Below are positions 12,208-23,488 of a stretch of 64,000 nucleotides of DNA, one piece after another. The position numbers were made by a program, and so were the translations under genes. The stretch lies in assembly GCA_932521035.1 (NCBI GenBank), contig OW051494.1, positions 1,908,001-1,972,000 of the forward strand, written 5' to 3'. Under the pieces are notes generated by a model. The model saw nothing but the letters and a program-made list of their open reading frames with translations. It ran no database searches and was not told the origin of the DNA. Every line of letters starts with the position of its first letter. Position 1 is the stretch's first letter. This stretch comes from Oscheius dolichura (Eukaryota; Nematoda; Chromadorea; Rhabditida; Rhabditidae).

Positions 12208-13833
12208 ATGGCAACAAGACGGGTTTTCTTGATGCTCAAAAACGTCACACGGGACACACTCTTTCTTAATCGTAGATTGCCAACAGCCCAAGCTTCCTTT
12301 TGTAGGTATGTCTTTTATAATTTCGCTGTGTAAAAAATACTGTGTCAGTCTATTACTTTTGCAAAAGACCTACGCTTTCCTTTTTCTTACATTTTAGTCC
12401 ATCGTCAGAAATTTCGCCGTTCCGAGCCGGGTTCTCTTTTCTGAAGCAAAACCAGCCACAAGCAAATCAGCTCAATTTGAATCACTTATGAACAAAATAA
12501 AACGGCCTCAGACTAGAAAACGGAGACCTCTTACATCTGCTGTAGCCCCAAAAGTAATTTTATATTATTTTGCAACGAAGTTTTTAGAGTTCCGAGAAAT
12601 CAGTGGTTTCATTATCAGTAGCAGAATCTTTTGATCTACATGGAGTGGCTTCTGATCAGAGTTTAAATATGATGTTCAACATTAACTTCATTGACGAAGG
12701 TTTTCTTTCTTTAAATCGAAAAATTGCTTAACATTTAGAATTTGATGACGCATTATATATGGTTAAGAAGAATGAATACATGGTTACGAATGAAATCAGT
12801 GATATGTTCCTCTTTTCAGATGGAGTAATTGTTTATTGGAATGTTGCAGCTAACGAGGTCTGTCTACATCTTCAAATTCAGTGAAATATTATTTTAGCGA
12901 GTTGATATGCTGCGCAAATTGGAACGGTTTGCAGTAAACCCTTACGACTCCAGCACAGTTTTTAATGAACAAGACAGAATGCCTTTCACATATATTGAAG
13001 GGTATCTCGATTTTTCCATCACTGTATATATTCACTGTATAGAGCTAGCTGCATCCGTTCTGATCAATTCTATTTGGACGGGTCGAAACATCTCACTAAA
13101 AAATCTCTATCGTCTTCAATTTTACAACGGTTTGCGTTTAGTCAGGGATTTGCAGCTTCAGGTATATATAAAGTATCCTCTTACTATTTTTTTCCAGTGA
13201 AAGTTGGCGTGTGGGAAGCATTGCTAAGCGAAATGTCTGAACCCTTGTCAGAGTCTGCAAAAGTGAGCTTAGTATTTTTAAATTGAAGCTCCCCAAATTA
13301 TAGAAATTGAAGGAGGGGACGATTCCATGGAACCGCAAGCAAGCGCTCGTCAAGTCAGGGGAATTCGCCGCGTTGAGGTATTTTGTTGAACGATATTGAA
13401 ACGTTTTTATTTTAGGCATAGTATCAATCTAGACTGTACACTTTTGAACAGTGATTTCTATTGGAATAGAGAAGAAATAGAAAAATATTATATAGCATCA
13501 GCAAGGCATTTCACTTTGAATAGACGGTTAAAGTATGCTTTTCTTCTCTTTTTGTCCAAGATATACACGCTGTGAACAGCTTCAGTCAATTAAATCTCTA
13601 CGAACTGTCTCGTAAGATAATCTCATTACAGCGTTCTGAACAATCGCCTGGATTATTGTGAAGAACTTGTTAAGATGGTGGACAACATGCTAGCGCTTCG
13701 TCATGCTTCCACTCTTGAATGGATGATTATTGTTCTTATTGTTATAGAAGTTATTTTTGATATTTTCCATTTTGCCGATCGTGCACCTAAAAAAGTTATA
13801 GTCGTTTCTGAGCCCGTTGATATCCCAGTTTAA
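12208..13833 (+). CDS. RMND1: RMND1 / DUF155 mitochondrial protein
   Basis: Member of the DUF155 family. Human RMND1 is an inner-membrane protein needed for mitochondrial translation. Ten exons: 12208-12300, 12398-12553, 12588-12699, 12739-12857, 12898-13001, 13043-13161, 13198-13262, 13304-13377, 13416-13532, 13632-13833, giving 386 aa with consistent phases. The Arg-rich N-terminus (MATRRVFLMLKNVTRDTLFL) looks like a mitochondrial import signal. Family blocks visible: DGVIVYWNV, FAFSQGFAASVKVGVWEALL, FAALRHSINLDCTLLNSDFY, and the membrane segment LEWMIIVLIVIEVIFDI near the C-terminus. An alternative exon-1 donor at 12306 would break the frame, so 12300 was chosen. A 3' splice site (TTTAG) lies just before the ATG. 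BCKDHA follows 112 nt downstream, suggesting an operon. Confidence 0.9.
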
Positions 13834-13945
13834 ATTTTGTGATAAATCATTCTCACGCTGTCTAATTGCTTCTTCCCCAAATGGGTTCGCCGATTCCCAA
13901 GCCAATTTCTCTAATTACTTCTGCCTTGTTTTCAATTGCTTTTAG
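13834..13945 (+). promoter_or_regulatory. operon-type intercistronic spacer with trans-splice acceptor
   Basis: A 112-nt gap separates the RMND1 stop codon from a TTTTAG 3' splice site ending at 13945, which precedes the BCKDHA ATG by 13 nt. Nematode operons typically have about 100 nt between the upstream polyadenylation site and the SL2-type trans-splice site. Both flanking genes encode mitochondrial proteins. Operon status is inferred, not shown. Confidence 0.55.
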
Positions 13946-13958
13946 CCTTCTGCGCAAG

Positions 13959-16356
13959 ATGTTGAGCCGGGTGCTTCGCAGAACAGGCCATGTAGCTGTA
14001 GCTACTTCTAGAAGAAAACTCGCTCATTCGGCCGATGAATTTAGGCTCAAAGAATTTAGTCAAAAATACCTAGGATACCGAAAAGTAATAATTTTTACCA
14101 CAGATTTACTTCTATTGTATTTTTTTTCTATTATTACTTTAGGCTGCCTTCACTGAGAAACTTGATATTGTTGATCCATCTACTCATCCAGCATTTCCCA
14201 TCTACAGAGTAACGGATGCTGAAGGAAAAATTATTGACGAATCACATGATCCCAAATTCGATAAGGTATGTTCAGTTTAAAGGAACCCCCAGGGACCTGC
14301 ACCCGTAAGCGTCGGCGCGCATTTGAATTTTGAACGCGCCTGCCGTTTTAGCCTGATTTTTCAGTTTCTCCTGACCAATTTGATATTGTTTTTTATAAAT
14401 AAATGAACACACATCAATAGAATACTAGAAAAATATATAAAAATTAGAAGAAATGGGCTAAAACGGTAAACGAATTCAAAATTCAAATGCGCGCCGACGC
14501 TTACGGGTGCACTCGGGGGCAGGTCCCTGGGGGTTCCTTTAATGAGTAGAGATCTTGGTAATCCTTGATTCTATTATGTTTCAGAAACATATTTACTGAT
14601 AAAGGTGAAATGACTGAAAACTCATGATTATGCATTAACATACGCTTTATTGGCCACTTTCCCCAGTTCTTATAGGCGTTCATGACTTTTCAACTAAAAT
14701 CTGCTACTTTTGATCCATCGCTTTGACCGTCGCTCAGTATATCGAAAATTGTTAATTTTCAGGAGATGTCTTTGAAAATTTACCGTGATATGACTCAGCT
14801 GAATATTATGGATAGGATTTTATATGATTCACAAAGACAAGGCCGAATCTCTTTCTATATGACGAACTTTGGAGAAGAGGTGGTTATTTTTCTTTTAAAA
14901 TTTCTTTTTCTTTTTTCTTCTTCTTCTTCTTCTTCCCGCGGTCTAAATCTGGCCTAACTCGTTTAAACCTTCCTTACCATACCCATTTTTGGGTGAAAAT
15001 TTCCGATATATACCGGCCATTAGCCGTCCGAAAGTCATAAACTCATTTATGACTTCTGCTTACTTCGGAGTCGGTGGTGGAGCCATTCTTGTAGTTTACA
15101 TCTTGTATTTCTCTTGTGCACAACAATTTTACGAATTTTATTTACTCGTATTTATTGTCGAAACGGCCTTATTCGTATTTTGCAACTTTCAGGGTAATCA
15201 TATTGGTTCTGCTGCTGCTCTAAAGAATACTGACCTGGTCTATGGACAGTACCGCGAAGTTGGTGTCTTGATGTGGAGAGGATTCCCTTTGGATCAATTT
15301 ATGCATCAGTGTTATGGAAACAATAAGGATATCGGTATCATAGTCGCTGATTCGTTGAAATATTTTTTAGGCAAGGGTAAACAAATGCCAGTACATTATG
15401 GATCAGCAGAACACAATTTTGTTACCATCTCGAGTCCTTTAACCACACAACTGCCTCAAGTTTGTTGTTTTTCTAGCTAGTAATTTCATTTTTTTTGCAG
15501 GCTGTAGGGTCTGCTTATGCTTTCAAGCGTCTACCTAATAACGATCGTGTTGTTTGCGTCTATTTCGGAGATGGAGCTGCATCGGAAGGAGATGCTCACG
15601 CGGCTTTCAATTTTGCTGCAACATTGGTTTTGTTTTTTTTTTTCATAGCAACTTTGAAAGTTTAGGATTGCCCGATTATTTTCTTCTGCCGTAATAATGG
15701 ATACGCTATCAGTACTCCTACAAGCGAGCAATATGCGGGTGACGGAATTGCTGGAAAGGGACCAGGTTACGGTCTACATACTATCAGGCACTTTCTTCTG
15801 TAGTTGATCACAATATTTATGGTTTCAGAGTAGATGGAAATGATGTTTTCGCCGTTTACAATGCCACCAAAGCTGCTCGTGAACTAGCTCTTCAAAATAA
15901 ACCGGTATTGATCGAAGCTATGACATATCGTCTCGGCCACCATTCAACCAGCGATGATTCTACAGCATACAGGCAAGTAATTCTTTTTTTTTGTCAATTT
16001 CGATTTTCAGAACAGCAGAAGAAGTTCAAACATGGGGAGATAAAGATCATCCTATCACAAGATTCAAAAGATACATTACGGAACAAGGTTGGTGGAACGA
16101 CGAGCAAGAAAAGGAGTGGCAAAAGGATGTACGCAAGAGAGTGCTTACTGCGTTCAATCAAGCTGAGAAAGAGAAATTATCCCACTATCACGATCTCTTC
16201 GAAGGAGTTTATAAGTATGTTTTTTTTTACATTTTGATTTTTAAACTGACATCTAGGGAACTCCCTGAGAAACTACGTCGTCAGCGACAAGAACTTGACG
16301 AACACCTTGAAGAATATGGCCAGCATTATCCTACGGATCGTTGTCTCACAAAGTAA
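13959..16356 (+). CDS. BCKDHA: branched-chain 2-oxoacid dehydrogenase E1 alpha subunit
   Basis: Thiamine-diphosphate-dependent E1 alpha of the mitochondrial complex that oxidatively decarboxylates the 2-oxoacids of Leu, Ile and Val. Ten exons: 13959-14084, 14143-14265, 14763-14879, 15193-15334, 15371-15459, 15501-15626, 15666-15787, 15829-15972, 16011-16214, 16257-16356, giving 430 aa (human 445). The N-terminus ([20 protein letters not shown]) fits a mitochondrial presequence. Key motifs: [20 protein letters not shown]; the ThDP motif [15 protein letters not shown] ending in RNNGYAIST; and the phosphorylation loop [15 protein letters not shown], whose first loop serine after GHH is the BCKDK site in mammals. 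Introns 15788-15828 and 15973-16010 start with GC and are the only solutions that keep the frame. Intron 2 carries a foldback transposon. A polyadenylation signal AATAAA lies at 16527. Confidence 0.96.
14277..14542. mobile_element. foldback/MITE-like element in BCKDHA intron 2
   Basis: A 266-bp element with long terminal inverted repeats. The outer 24 bp (TTAAAGGAACCCCCAGGGAC...) are identical in inverse orientation at both ends. After a 10-bp insertion in the right arm, a further 35 or so bp are also inverse identical, through GCGCGCATTTGAATTTTGAA. It has no coding capacity. The termini resemble those of the element at 54624-54916 (TAAAGGAACACCGGCACAG), so both probably belong to one non-autonomous DNA transposon family. 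It is intronic, so splicing should remove it. Confidence 0.85.
14880..15192 (+). other. long BCKDHA intron 3
   Basis: At 313 nt this intron is much longer than the typical 35-60 nt. It starts with a TTC/TCTT-rich tract (about 14905-14935). I see no inverted repeat or gene inside it. Confidence 0.6.
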
Positions 16357-16526
16357 CTCGATTTTTAGTCGTCTAGACGTTTTAGCCTTTCACTTACATA
16401 ATTCTGTTTTAGCGTAGGTGATATTGTATAATATGCAGAGATTTGTTAAAAGTATTTTACGGTGCCATGCACATTCTGTGCGACTTGTTGCTATTTGTCA
16501 CAAACATATCAAGAAGTTTTATGCAC

Positions 16527-16532
16527 AATAAA
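16527..16532 (+). terminator. polyadenylation signal of BCKDHA
   Basis: AATAAA lies 171 nt after the stop codon and is followed by a T run. It is the first canonical signal downstream. Confidence 0.6.
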
Positions 16533-16555
16533 TTTTTTTACAGGAATACTCGCTG

Positions 16556-16865
16556 TTACTCTTCGCGGTCAGAACCTTTTTGTTTATTCAGGCAGTTCTC
16601 CCATAATTCACTAACTTGTTGCTTGTTGGACTCTTCCTTATGTTCTGTTCACATAAAAAAATTACTATTTGAATTACGAATTCTTTTCCTTTCCTGTATT
16701 CCTTAAGGAAACGGTTTCCACTTTTGCCTGGAATGGTATACAAAGTGAACTTTCGTCTGCCGTTTGGTTTCTATTGTTCGGGCGACAGGTGGCCCTATAG
16801 AAATTTTTGATTTCTTCCTTCATATTGTCATATTTCTTGCAATCCAACTGCCTTTCTAAAGTCAT
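16556..16865 (-). CDS. small hydrophilic protein, unrecognised
   Basis: Two minus-strand exons give about 67 residues. Exon 1 (16865-16751) begins MTLERQLDCKKYDNMKEEI and is rich in charged residues. Exon 2 (16644-16556) reads HKEESNKQQVSELWENCLNK and ends in DREE before a TAA. The proposed 106-nt intron uses donor GTTCAC, which is weak; without splicing, exon 1 continues to a stop at 16674. The composition (Lys, Glu, Asn, few hydrophobics, three Cys) suggests a coiled-coil or unstructured protein. I do not recognise a family. It is convergent with BCKDHA, which is why its 3' end abuts that gene's poly(A) region. Confidence 0.4.
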
Positions 16866-17916
16866 GGTGTTGAATTTTGCTATGGAGGAGATTTCATTGG
16901 TAGGATAATTACATTTTTATCAGATTGTAGACGTTACTGTATATTTTTCCTGAGAAGTATCTGAAAAAGGTTTTCTGCGCTGTAGCGCTTTGCTATAGAA
17001 ATCTGTCATTTCTTCTCCGACCTCCCCGTTCTATTCACCCCCAGCGTATCATATAAACAATATAATCGCATGAGTAGTTTCCCCCTCAACGCCAGCCGTA
17101 TTCACACATAAATAAACTATTGCGATTAGACGAACAGACTATTGTCCCCCGTTCGTTTCCTTTTTTGCCTTATCGTATATTGATCTAAGAAAAAGGCCAA
17201 CTGATAGGCATCAGATTCGTGCCTCACAGTGCCTAATCAGCTACTTTTACCACAAAAAAACGTTTTTTCACCTGAAAAGAACAAAATAATCACGCGTTTC
17301 ATTTCACCGTCTTCCTGTTTTGTCAATTTCCGAGGGTGTTTCTCAGATTTCTACGAAAACCGAATGGTTTTTACACAAAAGAGATTGAGTAGAGGACGAA
17401 AAGGAACAACCTACTCTCGCGTTGGAGGTCATTTGTTTTTTCACCGTCTTCCACCTCTCCTTTGCTAATTTTCCCTTATTTTACCATGTAACAATAGGAG
17501 ACAGTCATATCGACTGCCATTCCATACATGTCTGCTCCGTTATTTTGCAGCAATCACGAATTATCGATTGTGGGGGTGTTTTGATCATTATTTCGATCTT
17601 TTTTTATGTAACAGCCGTTAGACCTCACCAAAAGGATAAAAACGGTCGCTTATTCGAAATTCTTCCTTTTATCTGCCACAAGTATTCCTAAATAAGCAAG
17701 CAATTGTCGAACAATTATTGATCAAATTCCACAGGCTTTACTTCCTCTCGTTTGTTTACAAATTCAGCTGCTTTGTTTGTTGCAAACAATGCCTTCTTGC
17801 TCTGAATTCTTGAATTTTCTCTACCTTATCGTTTATCAAAATGGCTGACAGAAGGATGCCATTCTAATTTTTTCATTCAGGCTTCCTAGATAATTAGAAA
17901 AAATTTACAGGACAAA
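16866..17916. other. intergenic region
   Basis: About 1 kb, AT-rich, without a supportable gene. A TTTACAG splice acceptor ends just before the ATG at 17917, so the last few hundred bases are probably the outron or 5' intron of the next gene. Confidence 0.5.
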
Positions 17917-18318
17917 ATGCCTTCAAACGGCGGTTTCTACGATGATCGGGACACTCGGATCCTAGTGGAAGATGTTGCTTCAATCGATGCTTCAACCATC
18001 GGAGAAGAGCACGAACGCTCCTCGAGCAGCAGCAGTGGCCATTGTCACTATGATGAGGTGTCAATCGAAGAAGGAGCCGTTTTCACGAAGGTGAGTAAAT
18101 TCTCTAGAAAAAAAGAAGAAAAATCACCTTGGTCGATCGCGTGTTCATTTCGCAGTAGAGGTTCCTGCAATCTGTCACTGTCTCGGCCGTCTCTTTTCCT
18201 TGACCACTGGCCAAATCGCGTGCGCATCTTTGTTCTTACAGGAATAAATGAAACAAGGTCATGTCTTTCATGTGGGGGATACGAAGAGAACTTGCCTGTT
18301 TTGGTGAAAGTAATGTAA
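17917..18318 (+). CDS. short exon encoding an acidic, Ser-rich N-terminus; gene unresolved
   Basis: An ATG lies 7 nt after a TTTACAG acceptor and opens a well-formed exon 17917-18090 (MPSNGGFYDDRDTRILVEDV, then a six-serine run). It ends at a good donor AAG|GTGAGT. Splicing to the acceptor at 18241 gives a 59-residue protein that stops at 18247, with AATAAA overlapping the stop. Reading through gives 133 residues of which the second half looks like intron translation. A third option is that this is exon 1 of a gene with very long introns in the gene-poor region to the right. The acidic, Ser-rich composition suggests a disordered protein. Unrecognised. Confidence 0.4.
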   Translation: MPSNGGFYDDRDTRILVEDVASIDASTIGEEHERSSSSSSGHCHYDEVSIEEGAVFTKVSKFSRKKEEKSPWSIACSFRSRGSCNLSLSRPSLFLDHWPNRVRIFVLTGINETRSCLSCGGYEENLPVLVKVM

Positions 18319-19521
18319 ACTTATCCTCTCGGTAGCGGGAGAGGCATGAACAGCAGTGTTTATTTGTTTAGACCACTGAAACCAATGGTATTTCTGACCT
18401 CACCATACAGTTCACTTGACCAGCTTACACTCTACCCCATTTATTGAATGCCCATATAAAACAAGATTATAACTTTTTTAGAAAAATACAACCAATTGAA
18501 GAAAAAAAAGAAAAACAATATTTCAAAAATTGCTGCAGTTCAAAACGGTCCATTTATGATTGCCGCTGTGGATTATATTGCACTGCTTGCATTCTTCCTC
18601 AATTCTCAGGGCCATTCGCTATGAATCACAATTTCGATTGTTGATCGAAGGTTTATGACGGAAGATTATCGAGAAACAAAACAGAAAATTCCGAATTACT
18701 CACATAACAAACTAATTTCAAGACGGAACAAATAACTACATCGTTTGGAATTTGTAAAGACACATGTGACAGTAATTTATCGATGAATTAGGATAAGTAT
18801 CATGGAATATCCAAGACAATACGGGAACAGTAACATTTATAAGGAGGAGAATAAAGCAAGGAAGAGGTACAAGAAGTAATACACGATGTTGTAGTATTCC
18901 TATAGCCATAAAATGTAATGTTTTACCTTTTTGAGGTAATATAAGACCAGCAACACGTTTTATTTTGCTCTTCAATGGATGTGTTGTAATTGTAAAGATA
19001 TTTCTGCCACTAACCTTGATTTTTTTCATTGTCTGGGGGTTCTAAAGGTTCTAGACAATGAAAGCAACAGAAAAACACCAATTATACAAAAAATGGAGAT
19101 TAGAAATAGAAAGATTGAATTTTTAGACGTCATGTGACGTTTTGGAGGGAGATCGGGGCCTAATTCTCCTCACCAGACTCTTGCCCTCCCCTCTCTTCCG
19201 ACGGTAAACACTTTATGATCTTTAAATCTTTTTTGTGACTAAATTTGCAATATTGAAATACGATATGACCTTCTAAACACCCCCAGCTTCCTCTATTACC
19301 GTATAATTTCTGTGATTTATGTCTCTCCCGTCTATTTTCAGCCTCCACAGCTGCGATCCTATTCCGCATGACTCAGAACTGGGTCTTCTTTGAAAAGTCA
19401 AGCCTGTTGACGACAAGGAGGGGGAAATGTTTGACCTCACAAGGGCAACATTATAGTTCGGACGTTTCCAGGAGGCTAATGAAGCGCGACCGAGGGTGGT
19501 GGTGTTTTCTGACGCAGGGCT

Positions 19522-19530
19522 TATATAAAG
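19522..19530 (+). promoter_or_regulatory. TATA-box-like site
   Basis: TATATAAAG in a GC-rich context, followed within about 30-60 bp by ordinary pyrimidine-rich sequence. No ORF is evident immediately downstream. Confidence 0.25.
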
Positions 19531-19639
19531 GGGATTCTCCTCCTTCCCAGTGATCGTCTACCGCTCCTCTGCCTTTTTTTCACTGCGTAGAACATGTGGT
19601 TTTCAGCCAAAGTAGTCCAATTTGCTTTCGTTCTTCCCA

Positions 19640-19790
19640 AAAATCCTTGCATCCACACCCGTAAATTCTCGACAGCGCGCGCATTTGGTTAGAAAGCCGC
19701 CGCTTTTTCCTATCCTCGCTCCTGCCGAGATTATATGGGTGCAGATGCGCGAATCTCGGAGGAACCCTAGTGGTTCCCTCCTCACAAGAG
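19640..19790. mobile_element. foldback repeat family 2, copy 1
   Basis: Imperfect inverted repeats CACCCGTAAATTCTCGACAG (left) and CCTGCCGAGATTATATGGGT (right) flank a central region of about 50 bp. The copy at 20847-21000 matches throughout, including the outer flank GGAACCCTAGTGGTT. Confidence 0.7.
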
Positions 19791-20846
19791 GTTCATTTCG
19801 ACCGTTCTAAACGTCAAATCGAGGCTAATCTCTCCTCCTCCAACCTTCTGCTTGATCCCATTCCGGTTACCTGGTCTCTGGTTCAAATAGTTCCCCTCGG
19901 ATGGGGGCTAATCCTCACCCCCAGGGGCAGATGAAGCTCCCAGTGGGGGATCCCATCTTCTCCATTTATAGCCCCTTTCCAAGAGCAATTCACACTATTT
20001 TGAGACCTCTAGACCAGAATTTTCTCCTCTAAATTACTGTATAATATCCAATTTTCTTCAGAAGTCCCGCAACGAAGAGTAAGGGGGCCAATACAATATG
20101 ACTAGTATAGAGGATGACTAGCCCCCTTCTTCTTTCTTCCCCCTGTACACAGCAGAGGTGTCTATTGTCCATTTTATGAGCCTTGTCATCGCTTTTCCCT
20201 ATAAAGGTAGCCCCTCTTCCGTTAGGAAATGTTTGATTCACCCTACTCTGATGCTTTTATCCGGCCATAAAATTGGGTCAGCTCTTTCGTAAGGAGGCGG
20301 GCATACTGTAACCTGTAGAACTCCTTTCCCCTTCGCGTCCCCCTTGGACGGGGTGAACCAGGTCCAGACTCCTTTCCGGCTGTCTAGAGCCTCTAATCTT
20401 TGAAGCAGGGGTACTGTACCGTGTTTTCGACCAGTTCCAAATACCCGATTCCAAAGTTTTGAGGGATACTCGGGAGCTCCAGACGTTGTCATCCCTTGTT
20501 CAAACAGGTTACAGTATCCCAAAATGTTCCTGGACAATTAGATGGGGGTAATTGACTTTTCTGGACCTCCCGGGACTAATATCCAAGGTGCCCTGAAAGA
20601 AAAAGAGGGGTAAAGCTCCCTTCTTGTGCCCCCCGTCCCTCATCGTCCGCTATGGGCCACTGGTTATCCCTGGACTGGGCGCCACCCCGTTTCTTTTCCC
20701 TATTATCCAATATATAGCCTTGTTCTCTCTCCAGAGCATTGTATTCTGCTCTCTGGAAGATGAAATAAGCTTCCCAGATTTGACCTTGATTTCGGATTTT
20801 CAACTGCGGAGAACATGCGATTCTCATCTAGGGATGGAATTTTCTT

Positions 20847-21000
20847 CCCAGACATTCTTGCGCCCGCACCCGTAAATTCTCGGCAGCGTGCACATTTGGT
20901 TAGAAAGCCACCGCTTCTTCCTATCCTCACTCCTGCCGAGATTTTACGGGTGCAGGCGCACGGATTTCAGAGGAACCCTAGTGGTTCTCACCTCACAAAA
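20847..21000. mobile_element. foldback repeat family 2, copy 2
   Basis: Left arm GCACCCGTAAATTCTCGGCA and right arm TGCCGAGATTTTACGGGTGC are inverse complements apart from one or two positions. It lies 1.2 kb from copy 1 in the same orientation and is about 85-90% similar to it by eye. Confidence 0.75.
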
Positions 21001-21527
21001 CGGTCATTACCGTAATGACATTACGACAGTGGCAGAGCTCGGTGTCAGCCACTAGGGCTCCAGTCTGAGCTTTTTCTCGTTATCTCTCCTTTTTCTTTTT
21101 TTCATTGACCAAAATGATCCGTGACTACTTTTATCCATTCAAAGAGGAGAAGAGAATGATAGTCTCCTCTCCTCCCGGACTGGTCCCCCAACTGTGGTTA
21201 CCTCGGCGAGCGGGCGCTCCCGATCATTGACACTTTGATCATGACCCACGTGTTCCACACCCCATTTCATCTGGGCAGACATCGTCGTGTGTATGTTTGT
21301 ACGCATGTTTTCGAGGAGAAGAGAAAAGGAAAAAGGACAAAAGTCACGGCGCGGGTGGGGGAAGAGGCCATCTACGGTAGATGGCCGGCTGCATCCGTAA
21401 CGTCTCGGCAGTTTGAACTCCAGGAATTTTGGAAGAGAAGAGGGTCGTTCCACATTCTTACCACTCTATTTTTCTGGAATATTTTCCAGTTTATTACAGT
21501 TGTTCTTCTCTTTTTTTCAACTGGGAG

Positions 21528-21535
21528 TATAAATA
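21528..21535 (+). promoter_or_regulatory. TATA-box-like site
   Basis: GGGAGTATAAATAGCAGGG resembles the context of the TATA box at 51910 (GGGAGTATAAAATCACCC). No coding sequence follows within 100 bp, so an RNA gene or a decayed promoter are possibilities. Confidence 0.3.
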
Positions 21536-23464
21536 GCAGGGAGGGACATTTTCCTGGTAGGAATTCCCCATTCTCTATACTGTAATAAGCCATTCCAATT
21601 ATTTTTACACCGCTGGCTTGCTTCGGTCTCTAGAGGGAATAACAGATATTTTGACTGTAATTAGATGGCTGAAATTCCTTTAATTCGTCATGGAATTCGT
21701 CTTCCACCCCTCCCGGTCTCATCATCCTCTGTCTTGCCTTCCAGTGGCCCCTTCTTTCGTTTGACCGACGTTGTCTCAAGAACTACGGTAGGGAGGCCTT
21801 CCCTATCTTTGATCTCCTGTAGATGTGGTAGTTAAAGTGTTCATCCCTCTTCACTCATTACAAGACCGTCTTCCCTTGATCAAATCCCCCTTGAATCAAG
21901 CAAGAGCATCTCTGAAGCCCAGATAAGAGCCAGCTGCTCGGAGATCGGGACACTGCCAGGCCACGGGCAGTCGGCCTGCCGGGACGACTGTAAAAATGGT
22001 TTTTTAGTCAGAAAATCAAATTTTATGAGTCTTTACCTTCCTTTTTACCGTATCCATAGGCTTCCTCCTCTCCTTCCAGTCTTGGCATCGAAGGAAGATA
22101 CTGTAGGTGCTCTCGGTCTGTTCCAGAAGGCCATTGCTGGCCGGCTACTTGTCTTTCTATGAGATCCCCAATGTCTCCAGGGGCAGGTGGCCCTGTCCCT
22201 GATCTAGGCACTTCTCCAGTAGGCATGGCTCTCCTCCCTGGCAGTCCCCCCAACTCGTCCCCGTCGTTCCCTTCCCGTTTCTGTTCTCTGCAAATCGAGA
22301 AGACCACCTTTGTGAGCAGCACAGATCAGATCTCCCCCCACCACGTCAGTCCACTGTGTGTGGTTCTAAACCCGCTCTTCGTCGTCTTCTCCGTTGTCTT
22401 TGGCTGCGTGACGTGGGAGGTCAGTAATAGGAAATGTGTGTGATGTCAATTAGTAGATGGCGGTGGTTGTCTTCTTTTTGTGTAATTTATTGATACGCCG
22501 GAGACGCTAATAACTCTTTCTCGCCCTATTCCTCGACCCCTGTGCCCCTGCGTCGTCCCTGGCTGTGGTTATTCTCTACTCCTGCGGCCTTCTCTACTTT
22601 TTCCTCTATTTTTTAACTCTTCTGGCTGTATAGACAAGGAAGAATGAGGAATTACGAGCGGGCACAAGCTTTGGTAAGTCGTGAAATAGTGAAAAATTGG
22701 GGAAAATATGGCTAACACTCTGGAAAGGCCATTTCTGACAACAGATGGGCATAACCCCCCAAATTGGAGAGATTCCACTGTTCTATAGGAACATCAGCTA
22801 GACTGAAAAGGGAAGAAGGCTCTCGAAAAGATGGCCTATATGGTCTGGCAGGCTCAAATTGAGCAGGCCTCCACATTTTGAGTCGATCTCCGCCAAGAGC
22901 GCGCCGAATTCCGTTTTGGGCTCCGACAATCCGGAATGCCGGCCTTTTGTAGCTTCGGGATTCCGTTTTCCCCAAAGTTTAGGCTCTTCTCGTAGTCTTC
23001 TCGTATTATATGCTTCGAAAAAAATGAAGTCTTCTCCGTCCTCCCTTGATCACTTGAGCCACAAGGCTTGAGGAACCGGGTGGCAGAGGCGTCCCGTCGT
23101 CCCAAGTTGTTCCTCGACTAGGGTGCCTCTCTATATCTACTTATCCATGATCTCTACATATGTGTAAAAGTTGATAGAGTTCCAAGGATCTCGGCCCCCC
23201 TATCCCGGGATTCTTCCCGGCCCACGGCTCCCTCGGCTCCCTCGGCCGGCTAGCCTCGTCCCTCTCATGGCCATCTCCCCGGGGATGATCAATACCATTC
23301 CTGCTATACCTCTTCTCCACAATTTAATAGACAACAATCCCTAAAAGTTCCTTTCCCTTTTATTACACAGAGTACTGCGTGTCCTCCCCCATCTTCCCAT
23401 TTTTATGTCCGGTAAACAAGACCAAAATGAGACAAGACAGTGGTAGTCAAAGTACCGGGAACCA

Positions 23465-23488
23465 GAGAGAGAGAGAGAGAGAGAGAGA
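23465..23488. repeat. (GA)n microsatellite
   Basis: Twelve consecutive AG/GA dinucleotides. Confidence 0.95.
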
